Source: Chlamydiota bacterium
GTDB taxonomy: Bacteria; Chlamydiota; Chlamydiia; Chlamydiales; Criblamydiaceae
Direction of reading: 5' to 3'
Assembly (NCBI GenBank): GCA_021772365.1
Contig: JAJFMC010000102.1
Location: 1 to 11,540, forward strand
Length of the DNA stretch: 11,540 nucleotides
Shown: in pieces, positions 5,719 to 11,540 of the stretch
How positions within the stretch are numbered: the stretch's first letter is position 1
Layout: each line of letters opens with the position of its first letter
Notes under the pieces: generated by a model
The model's input: only the letters and a program-made list of their open reading frames with translations
Told to the model about the DNA's origin: nothing
The model's database searches: none
Translations under genes and position numbers: made by a program

Positions 5719-6945
5719 ATGAATGAAATCAAAGACTCATTATTTGAAGAAGAAGAGAGTGACAAGTCTTTACTTGGAGCCATCTTCTTGATTTCAGGAA
5801 CTTGCATCGGCGCAGGGATGCTCGCCCTTCCTTTCGTTACCAGCCTTTCAGGATTTTACCCTTCACTCCTCATCGGCACACTGTGCTGGCTCTTTATGAT
5901 GATTACCGGATTGCTCTTTCTCGAAGCGACCCTATGGCTCCCCGACGGAGCCAACGTGCTGTCGATTACCAAAAGGTTTTTGGGACGTGGAGGTGAACTG
6001 GTCGCCGGTGTGACTTTTCTCTTTCTCTACTACTGCCTCCTTGTTTCCTATATGGATGAAGGAACGCCACTACTCAAAAGTGTCCTTACCCATATTACCG
6101 GAATTAACATCCCTAATGGATATGACACCCTTCTCTTTACCTTTATCTTTGGGCTAATGGTCCTTTGGGGAACAAAACTCGTCAGCCACATCAACTGGTT
6201 CCTTGTCGCAGGACTCATAATCTCGTATATCTACCTAATTGGCGTTGGAAGTAAGAATGTGACAGCAGAAAATATCGAAACCTCCCGCTGGGGATTGTGG
6301 CTATTTGCCGCGCCCACCCTCTTTAGCGCGTATGGTTATCATAATATCATCCCGACACTGTCGACGTATATGAAACGCGATGTGCGGAAACTACGCCTCG
6401 CCATCATCTGCGGAACAACATTACCATTCGTTGTGTACTCATTTTGGCAGTGGATGGTTATCGGTTCCGTACCCTCCGGAGAATTGACACAAGCGATGAG
6501 TGGAGAGCTGCGAAGCTTTGAAATCTTAGAAATCGTCACACAAAATCCATGGATCGGCGTCGTGGGAGGAGCTTTTGCCTTCTTCGCACTAGTGACATCG
6601 CTACTTGGCGTATCGCTCAGCATGGTCGATTTCTTGGGCGACGGATTCGGCGTCAGACGCAGTGGACTCACTCGCGTATGGCTATGTGGGCTTGTTTTTA
6701 TTCCGCCGATGATCATCACCTTCTACAACCCCGGCATCTTCATCACTGCCATCGGCATCGCAGGTGGATTCGGTGAAGCGATCCTTAACGGGATCATCCC
6801 CATCACCATGTTCTGGATAGGGAAATACACGTTACGCCTACACACAAAATTCTGGCTGCCGGGCGGACGTTTCACACTGGCCATCTTGCTGATCATCACC
6901 ATCTTTATCATGGGACTAGAAGTTTACCACCTACTCTGGATGTAA
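5719..6945 (+). CDS. tyrP: Aromatic amino acid permease, TyrP family
   Basis: This is a 408-residue inner-membrane permease of the hydroxy/aromatic amino acid family (TC 2.A.42). Members import tyrosine or tryptophan with protons. After a 16-residue acidic N-terminus comes the family signature GTCIGAGMLALP (27-38) in the first membrane helix, the unwound substrate-binding region of this fold. Then come LCWLFMMITGLLFLEATLWLP and GRGGEL, also typical of TyrP/Mtr. About eleven hydrophobic segments follow, ending at the C-terminus (VYHLLWM). Length equals that of E. coli TyrP. AAAGGA at 5701-5706 serves as the ribosome binding site with a 12-base spacer, longer than usual. The nearest homologues I recall are chlamydial TyrP proteins; chlamydiae depend on host aromatic amino acids. 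It is transcribed alone, from a promoter opposed to that of a small minus-strand gene, and ends convergent to glycerate kinase. Tyr versus Trp specificity cannot be decided. Confidence 0.93.
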   Translation: MNEIKDSLFEEEESDKSLLGAIFLISGTCIGAGMLALPFVTSLSGFYPSLLIGTLCWLFMMITGLLFLEATLWLPDGANVLSITKRFLGRGGELVAGVTFLFLYYCLLVSYMDEGTPLLKSVLTHITGINIPNGYDTLLFTFIFGLMVLWGTKLVSHINWFLVAGLIISYIYLIGVGSKNVTAENIETSRWGLWLFAAPTLFSAYGYHNIIPTLSTYMKRDVRKLRLAIICGTTLPFVVYSFWQWMVIGSVPSGELTQAMSGELRSFEILEIVTQNPWIGVVGGAFAFFALVTSLLGVSLSMVDFLGDGFGVRRSGLTRVWLCGLVFIPPMIITFYNPGIFITAIGIAGGFGEAILNGIIPITMFWIGKYTLRLHTKFWLPGGRFTLAILLIITIFIMGLEVYHLLWM

Positions 6946-7082
6946 GACTTTTTCCAAAGAGAGACTATGCGTCGTTCCACGGTTTTCAAATGTGTTTCGA
7001 TAAAGAGATTCAAGTGGAACGGTGCAGAGTCTGTCAGCTTATCGCCATGCCCCCTTAGAGCAAACACCATTGCAGTCCTAAC
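6924..7082 (-). other. Open frame continuing past the glycerate kinase stop codon
   Basis: Directly after the TAG of glycerate kinase, the same reading frame stays open for 52 codons up to a TAA at 6926-6924, running into the antisense of the tyrP 3' end. The first residues, VRTAMVFALRG, resemble the amphipathic C-terminal helix of glycerate kinases (pattern VRRTAxNIAxLL). Its ATG at 7070 also has AGGA with a 5-base spacer, so a separate 48-residue product is possible. I read it most cautiously as a cut-off C-terminus plus flanking sequence. Confidence 0.25.
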
Positions 7083-8165
7083 CTATTGTGAACTTAATGC
7101 TTTTTCGATCGTCATTAATATACCTCCAGTACCAATAGGATACACCGCATCGATTCCGTGGTCGAAGACTGCTTCATAACCATCTCCAACGTAGCCGGTA
7201 ACAGCGATCACTTTAATACCACGCTGTTTTGCTCTCTTCGCCACAACAATCGGTGCTTTGTTATAAACGGTCTGCCCATCTATTCTCCCCTCACCGGTAA
7301 TCACAAGATCCGCCCCTTCGATGAGTTTATCGAATCCAACCAAATCCAACACCAAATCAGCACCAGAAATTAACTCTGCACCGATATATGCATGCAATCC
7401 AGCAGCCATTCCACCGGCCGCACCACCATATGAAAGAGCTGCGATGTCTACGCCGCAAGACCTTTTTGTTAAAGCTGCAAAGTGTGTAAGACCACTTTCA
7501 AGAAGGTCTTTATCGACATCGCTGGCACCTTTCTGTTCTGAATAGACCATCGTTGCCCCTTGTGGACCGAGAAGAGGATTGTCGACATCACATGCGACCT
7601 CGATCCGACACTGCTGTAAACGAGAATCCAGCCCCGAAATATCGACAGAAGCGAGATTCCCTAAATACCCTCCACCTTGGGGAAGAGGAGTACCTTGAGC
7701 ATCGAGAAATCTTACTCCTAGAGTACTTAGGAGTCCAGTACCGCCATCATTTGTCGCGCTGCCACCAAGTCCAATAACGATATGCCTGATCCCTTCATCG
7801 AGAACCTGCTTGATGCACTGTCCCACACCGTAGGACGTCGCTGTTAGCGGTTTTTTCTCCAACTCAGCAAGCGAAGCAATTCCACAGATGGAAGCCGATT
7901 CTATGAAAGCGGTTTTGGTATCGGAAAAGTACCCCCAAGAGCTAACTTTATCGTTCTGCTGAGAATCTAAAACAGTGACTTCTTTGTACGTGCCATTCCG
8001 TGAGTATACGAGAATATCGAGGGTACCATCACCTCCATCAGCAACGGGCTGTTGAACGATTTCTGCTTCGGGATGTGCCTTAAGTATTCCCTCAGAGAGC
8101 AACTCACAAACTTCCTGCCCAGTGTAGGAACCTTTAAAACTTTGCGGCGCAAGTACAATCTTCAT
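7083..8165 (-). CDS. Glycerate 2-kinase (GarK/GlxK family)
   Basis: This cytosolic enzyme phosphorylates D-glycerate with ATP, giving 2-phosphoglycerate in the GarK class (EC 2.7.1.165), which enters glycolysis at enolase. Conserved blocks are the N-terminal MKIVLAPQSFKG (1-12), ADGGDGT (42-48), GLGGSATNDGGTG (132-144), GYGGAAGG-like SYGGAAGGMAAG (245-256) and ITGEGRIDGQT (289-299). I chose the ATG at 8165 because the protein then begins like its relatives; an ATG at 8174 adds three residues. Both have AAGGG-type ribosome binding sites (8181-8177 and 8190-8185). The protein has 360 residues against about 380 in E. coli GarK and GlxK. The missing part would be the last helix, and helix-like sequence continues in frame after the TAG. 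So the C-terminus may be shortened by a nonsense change. The active-site motifs are intact. It follows the HD-domain gene by about 27 bases on the same strand, so the two are probably co-transcribed. Confidence 0.92.
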   Translation of the reverse strand: MKIVLAPQSFKGSYTGQEVCELLSEGILKAHPEAEIVQQPVADGGDGTLDILVYSRNGTYKEVTVLDSQQNDKVSSWGYFSDTKTAFIESASICGIASLAELEKKPLTATSYGVGQCIKQVLDEGIRHIVIGLGGSATNDGGTGLLSTLGVRFLDAQGTPLPQGGGYLGNLASVDISGLDSRLQQCRIEVACDVDNPLLGPQGATMVYSEQKGASDVDKDLLESGLTHFAALTKRSCGVDIAALSYGGAAGGMAAGLHAYIGAELISGADLVLDLVGFDKLIEGADLVITGEGRIDGQTVYNKAPIVVAKRAKQRGIKVIAVTGYVGDGYEAVFDHGIDAVYPIGTGGILMTIEKALSSQ

Positions 8166-8191
8166 AAACAACATATCCCTTAGGTCCCTTT

Positions 8192-9046
8192 CTATTCATA
8201 CCCATTAACTTCGAAAGTAAACTGGTCGATAAATTTGCGAATATAGGGATCATCGTCGTGTAAAAATGAATCCAGTGCGTACTCTGAAGGATTCAACTGC
8301 CGGCCGTTGTCGCCAAGAGAATCCGTTGCGTGAAAAAGAGATCGCTCCATCTCACCTGCCGTTATATAAACACGAGCAATCTTAAATCGCGCTGATGAGA
8401 GGTTCCCTTCGGAGTGATCAACAACGAGCTTTTGCCTATACTCCTTCAAAAATTCTGATAGCGAGAAAGCAACCTCTCGACCTGAACCTGTCTGCATGGT
8501 TTCGTAAAGGGTCAATAACTTCTTTTCGAAATGATCTAGAGAGAACCTTTTATCATCAAGTGACCTATTCTTTGCCAAAGGATCATTATCATCGAGAATC
8601 TCTGTCCCGTACTTTCCGCAGCAGTAAAACACTCTCATCAGTCCAAACGCACCCAATGCCTCCATACGATCGGCATCCTGTACACACTTGGCTTCTATAG
8701 ACTCGGGAATTACCTTCGCAGAAAAACTGTGAGCATGGATCGCATGGCAGACCTCAGGAATGAGCTCTTTGGGAAAACTTAAGTCCACGAGCAGCTCCTC
8801 GGCACGGTTTGCAGCGAGTTTTGAGCTCGTATGCGATTGGGGATGATTTTTCGGCAAACTTATGATATCGTGAAGCATCCCTGCAGCAAAGACGACAAGC
8901 TCGTTGGCACCTTCGCTTTTGGCAAATTTGACAGCAAGATCACTCACCCGACACAAATGACCAAACCCATGGGAATCATCGTTATCATCGCTTTTTCTCA
9001 GCTCTTCCCTAGCGATTTTGTTGATAGGCTCAACCCATTCTTTCAT
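8192..9046 (-). CDS. HD-domain phosphohydrolase with a C-terminal extension
   Basis: This 284-residue protein carries an HD domain with ordered metal ligands: His30 (SHGFGHLCRV, 25-34), His59-Asp60 (GMLHDI) and Asp124 (CVQDADRMEALGAFGLMR, 121-138). The last block is typical of the YedJ-like group of HD hydrolases, which act on phosphate esters; their natural substrates are unknown. The HD domain occupies about residues 20-185. Residues 190-284 form an extension that I do not recognise, with a Ser/Asp-rich, probably helical sequence. The frame is open up to 9157, but I place the start at the ATG at 9046, which has AGGGAG (9059-9054) with a 7-base spacer and begins with the helix that normally leads the domain. 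The gene lies upstream of glycerate kinase on the same strand, suggesting a metabolic or house-cleaning role, though this is weak evidence. Confidence 0.88.
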   Translation of the reverse strand: MKEWVEPINKIAREELRKSDDNDDSHGFGHLCRVSDLAVKFAKSEGANELVVFAAGMLHDIISLPKNHPQSHTSSKLAANRAEELLVDLSFPKELIPEVCHAIHAHSFSAKVIPESIEAKCVQDADRMEALGAFGLMRVFYCCGKYGTEILDDNDPLAKNRSLDDKRFSLDHFEKKLLTLYETMQTGSGREVAFSLSEFLKEYRQKLVVDHSEGNLSSARFKIARVYITAGEMERSLFHATDSLGDNGRQLNPSEYALDSFLHDDDPYIRKFIDQFTFEVNGYE

Positions 9047-9221
9047 CGAAATACTCCCTGGTGTTGCTTGTACTAGGCGATAGTTTAGTCCATCACTACT
9101 GTAATTTCTATAAAAACATCGGTAATTACGTATATATTTAAGAATGGTCAGCAACATACAAGTACCAGCACAGATAAATGCATCATCTCATAGATATGTA
9201 AAGCCCCACCATTGTGCGGAG

Positions 9222-9605
9222 TTATTTATCGAGGACTTGTTTGGCTCCACGTCCGAACTTTTCAAAAACGTTCATCACCTCTAAGGTTTCTAAATGCAAT
9301 GGCTGCAACTGTGACTGTTCGACTATCACCAAACTTCCGGACCAGGGGTCTGGTGTTCCTGGGAGAAAGACTAAGACTTGATCATTGTTAACATCCTCCA
9401 CCTGAAATCAAATTTTGGAATGTTCTTGGAGTTTCACAACAACGGGTTTCATTGACAGCTTCTCCACTTCACTTTCCAGGTTTCCTGCAAGGAGGTTCAT
9501 CACTTGAACAACTTTGCCGATGACCATCCCCAGCAAAGCAAGTTGAAGTAAAAAAACAATCCCTCCAAAAAGGGTCGTTTTCAGAAAATCAAATTTTATT
9601 TCCAT
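9222..9605 (-). pseudogene. Broken DUF502-like membrane protein gene
   Basis: Two coding pieces lie in one frame, split by an in-frame TGA at 9410-9408. The first (65 codons from the ATG at 9605) has the family's first membrane helix in FLKTTLFGGIVFLLQLALLG (7-26) and ends MKPVVVKLQEHSKI. The second (61 codons to the TAA at 9224-9222) has VLVFLPGTPDPWSG, the conserved C-terminal motif (VFVPxTPxPxSG) of DUF502 proteins, then QPLHLETLEVMNVFEKFG. Joined, they give about 127 residues, whereas the family is usually near 200. The second membrane helix and the following segment are missing between residues about 40 and 50. The TGA stands where relatives as I recall them have glycine (KIGF), so GGA to TGA is a simple explanation. 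The neighbouring pncB uses TGA as a normal stop, so recoding is unlikely. An ATG at 9686 would extend the frame into the upstream gene and is not favoured. Family assignment is from memory of motifs. Confidence 0.65.
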
Positions 9606-9678
9606 AAATACCATCTCTATTCTAACTATCAGGATACTACATTTTATCCGAGATAAACTTGCAAGAAAGAGGTAAAGG

Positions 9679-10581
9679 TTAGTCAACGATCCTTATGTGT
9701 TTATCGATTTTGTCGTAGAAGGCCCGATAGGAAGCTTGGCTACCATGTTCAAAATCAGATCCCTTCGGTGGATGGTTGATTTCATCACCCCATGGTAGGT
9801 GTGTGATTTTGAATCCTTCTAATCTGCCATCTCTTTTCAGAAGTCGATTTAGCACACTTGACCCGCTATGAGAAAAAGTAACGAAGTGATACTCCTCACA
9901 ATTATTAAAGTAGTCTTGATACCACTGTTTGACTTGAACAGTACTTTCAGTAAAAACGCCAAATTGTTCCCTGCCGAGTTGTGGGATTTTTTCTCCACTT
10001 CCAAGGGCTACTGTAAAGTTTCTTTGTTCATCCTCACCGAAGTCACCCAAAGTATGAAAATCTCCTTGTGGATTAGCCCCTGAATCTCCTCCAGCGATAA
10101 CTGACCTCACATCACATTGTTCATTTAGCAAAAATGCTCGCATTGTCTGCGAACGATTAACACCCGAAGAGCATCCCGTAGAGTAGATATCGGATCGAGG
10201 AATTTCGTGAATATCGTCACCTTCATCGACGATTTCTATCGCGCCACCTCTATGACAAAACTCTTCGACTTCTTCATGAGTTACGCGTTGAATACTTTTT
10301 ACGCAGTGAGCCACAAATGTTTCGGAAATATAAACAAAAGTATCTTCAACAGGGATAACACTACCTGTAGGATTACCTGATAGACTTTCCTCCCCAATCT
10401 CTTTTTTAGGAAAAATACAAGCTATCACATGATACAATATTAATGGTATCCCCAAAGTAAGAATGTGAAAGAAAACATTTGCCACCTTTTGAACCGTGGG
10501 CAATGTATCGCACAATAAATTTTCAAAAAAATGATTATGACAATTACATACTGAAACAGATAAAATATTATTTACTAACAT
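9679..10581 (-). CDS. Membrane-anchored protein with a cysteine-phosphatase signature
   Basis: The 300-residue product has no signal peptide but one hydrophobic segment at residues 35-57 (ANVFFHILTLGIPLILYHVI), followed by KK. This kind of segment is, as I recall, shared by many hypothetical proteins of environmental chlamydiae. The rest is soluble. Residues 131-148 (DIYSTGCSSGVNRSQTMR) contain CX5RS: Cys137, Gly140, Arg143 and Ser144. This is the phosphate-binding loop of protein tyrosine and dual-specificity phosphatases, placed after a strand and before a helix as in that fold. A general acid is not obvious; Asp266 in the C-terminal part is one option. The start is the ATG at 10581, with GAGGTG (10593-10588, 6-base spacer) and a promoter just upstream; the ATG at 10623 would precede the transcript. 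The gene is AT-rich and cysteine- and histidine-rich at its N-terminus (CNCHNHFF). Phosphatase activity and host targeting are inference. Confidence 0.7.
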   Translation of the reverse strand: MLVNNILSVSVCNCHNHFFENLLCDTLPTVQKVANVFFHILTLGIPLILYHVIACIFPKKEIGEESLSGNPTGSVIPVEDTFVYISETFVAHCVKSIQRVTHEEVEEFCHRGGAIEIVDEGDDIHEIPRSDIYSTGCSSGVNRSQTMRAFLLNEQCDVRSVIAGGDSGANPQGDFHTLGDFGEDEQRNFTVALGSGEKIPQLGREQFGVFTESTVQVKQWYQDYFNNCEEYHFVTFSHSGSSVLNRLLKRDGRLEGFKITHLPWGDEINHPPKGSDFEHGSQASYRAFYDKIDKHIRIVD

Positions 10582-10814
10582 TATCGACACCTCACATAAA
10601 TTTAAACACAATAATAATAACAAACATTAAATTGTCTAATCAATAAAAAACTCACTAATATAACCAGAAAATTCAATTAACACGTATTGCAATCACCCCA
10701 CAGTTCAACAAAAAATTAATCTACCTAAGCAAGTAACAAAACTGTTTTGATTTTTTTAGAATCTAATGTAAAAATAAGGGGCCATAACAGTAACCGACTA
10801 AATTAGGACAATAG
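10582..10814. other. AT-rich divergent intergenic region
   Basis: This region separates the minus-strand phosphatase-like gene from the plus-strand acetyltransferase gene. It is very AT-rich. Apart from the minus-strand promoter at 10614-10643 I see only a weak plus-strand pair, TTGATT (10747-10752) and TAAAAA (10769-10774), 16 bases apart. No RNA gene, repeat or further ORF is supported. Confidence 0.5.
10614..10643 (-). promoter_or_regulatory. Promoter of the phosphatase-like gene
   Basis: On the minus strand TTGATT (10643-10638) is followed by 18 bases and TATTAT (10619-10614). Transcription would begin near 10607, giving a leader of about 26 bases that contains the GAGGTG site. This supports the start at 10581. 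Confidence 0.45.
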
Positions 10815-11453
10815 ATGATACCGCAGATCAGTATTAAGACTTTAACCGCACCTTGTATAACGAAGAAAGACACCAGGACAATCGAAAAAATAGAACACTT
10901 AATAAAGGTCACTTTTGATCACGAATATACAAAAGATGCTTTGGAAATTCTTGAAAAAGTCAACACAACAGCTATTGCTGGCTTCGATACTTCAAAATCA
11001 CTCGTTGCTTGTGCGATCACCGAAAGGAAAGCCGATTACTTAGAAATCGCTTATATCGCAACAGCTCGGAAATACCGAAGACGGGGTATCGCTACACAAC
11101 TAATGCGAGAAGTATTTCTAAGAGCAAAAAAGTTAAACGTTAAAGTGACTCTCCAGTATAACTGTTTAAAGTCAAGTAGAGTGAAATTTTACGAAAGCTT
11201 TCACCCAGAAATCAGTGACAAAAGGGATGTTATCATGCGCTTATTAATCCCCTTCTTTGCTGAGCCCGTATTTAATCCAAAACAATCGCTTCAATCAATT
11301 TCTCAACAAGTTTCGACAAGAAGAAACAATTTAAGCATGTTTCATGTCATTAGAATAATTCACACCATGATGCTTACCACAATATTTTTATACACGTTAA
11401 CGTACATCGGCGTGAATCGTGGATGGATAAGCAACGAATCATCTACGAACTAG
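10815..11453 (+). CDS. GNAT-family N-acetyltransferase with a C-terminal membrane helix
   Basis: This 212-residue protein has a GNAT acetyltransferase domain over about residues 20-145. The acetyl-CoA-binding motif A is clear: the strand YLEIAYIAT (75-83) is followed by YRRRGIATQLMREVF (87-101), matching R-x-x-G-x-A. The substrate is unknown. The tail is unusual. After residue 150 comes a polar linker, then a hydrophobic segment at about 176-201 (MFHVIRIIHTMMLTTIFLYT and on) and a short polar end, so the enzyme appears tail-anchored in a membrane. The start at 10815 has AGGA (10805-10808) with a 6-base spacer. The gene is AT-rich, like the divergent phosphatase-like gene. Typical GNATs of about 150 residues lack such a tail. 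A role in modifying membrane or host proteins is possible but not shown. Confidence 0.8.
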   Translation: MIPQISIKTLTAPCITKKDTRTIEKIEHLIKVTFDHEYTKDALEILEKVNTTAIAGFDTSKSLVACAITERKADYLEIAYIATARKYRRRGIATQLMREVFLRAKKLNVKVTLQYNCLKSSRVKFYESFHPEISDKRDVIMRLLIPFFAEPVFNPKQSLQSISQQVSTRRNNLSMFHVIRIIHTMMLTTIFLYTLTYIGVNRGWISNESSTN

Positions 11454-11540
11454 TGCATTGCTTTTCGGTAATGGGTTATTTCTTATTTGACTAAGATTTA
11501 TAACTATAAGTTTGTTAAAAGGGCACAGAATTTTTTTGCA

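Noticed and set aside
6967..7179. Plus-strand ORF after tyrP
   Set aside because: It runs antisense into the conserved C-terminal part of glycerate kinase and has only a weak AGAG before its ATG; no domain is visible.
7158..7777. Plus-strand ORFs antisense to glycerate kinase
   Set aside because: They are typical antisense shadows of a well-conserved enzyme gene, without start signals.
9047..9157. N-terminal extension of the HD-domain protein to an ATG at 9157
   Set aside because: The extra 37 residues are not part of the domain, and the ATG at 9046 has a strong AGGGAG ribosome binding site.
9408..9410. TGA as selenocysteine or recoded tryptophan in the DUF502-like gene
   Set aside because: pncB in this window uses TGA as an ordinary stop, no selenocysteine insertion structure is evident, and the gene also lacks its middle segment, so decay is simpler.

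Overview
The window looks like part of a bacterial chromosome, most likely from an environmental chlamydia (order Parachlamydiales/Simkaniales type) or another obligate intracellular bacterium. Three things point there. There is a TyrP-type aromatic amino acid permease of the kind chlamydiae carry. A 300-residue protein has an N-terminal hydrophobic segment of a style I recall from environmental-chlamydial proteins. Compact metabolic genes alternate with AT-rich orphan genes that have membrane segments and look like host-interaction factors. This placement is inference; no rRNA or other taxonomic marker is present.

Layout. (1) 1-2001: a cytosolic orphan (99-656), then a secreted protein whose C-terminal half matches the TbpB-like beta-barrel pattern (798-1778). 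The secreted gene is flanked by inverted copies of a short hairpin repeat built on a 13-base core. (2) 2002-2961: an AT-rich gene for an alpha-helical protein with a long hydrophobic stretch and a charged helical tail, resembling an inclusion-membrane protein. (3) 2967-5379, minus strand: a tightly overlapping pncB-pncA-yggU operon. PncA (nicotinamidase) and PncB (nicotinate phosphoribosyltransferase) together turn nicotinamide into nicotinate mononucleotide (Preiss-Handler salvage of NAD). YggU is a small conserved protein of unknown role. The pncB leader holds a perfect 8-bp hairpin and a mini-ORF that stops on the pncB ribosome binding site. (4) 5380-5718: a regulatory region with an unlisted 44-codon gene on the minus strand and two opposed promoters that share one -10 core. 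(5) 5719-6945: tyrP. (6) 7083-9046, minus strand: glycerate kinase, possibly shortened at its C-terminus by a stop codon, and an HD-domain phosphohydrolase. (7) 9222-9605, minus strand: a broken DUF502-like membrane protein gene with an internal loss and an in-frame TGA. (8) 9679-10581, minus strand: a membrane-anchored protein with a cysteine-phosphatase CX5R signature. Divergent from it is a GNAT acetyltransferase with a C-terminal membrane segment (10815-11453).

The metabolic core (NAD salvage, aromatic amino acid import, glycerate phosphorylation) fits a host-dependent organism that scavenges precursors. The flanking AT-rich genes look like accessory or host-directed functions. No tRNA, rRNA, CRISPR array, complete insertion sequence or replication origin was seen. 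The most interesting items are the TbpB-like secreted protein inside its repeat-bounded segment, the membrane-tethered phosphatase-like protein, the pncB leader, and two candidate gene decays by nonsense codons.
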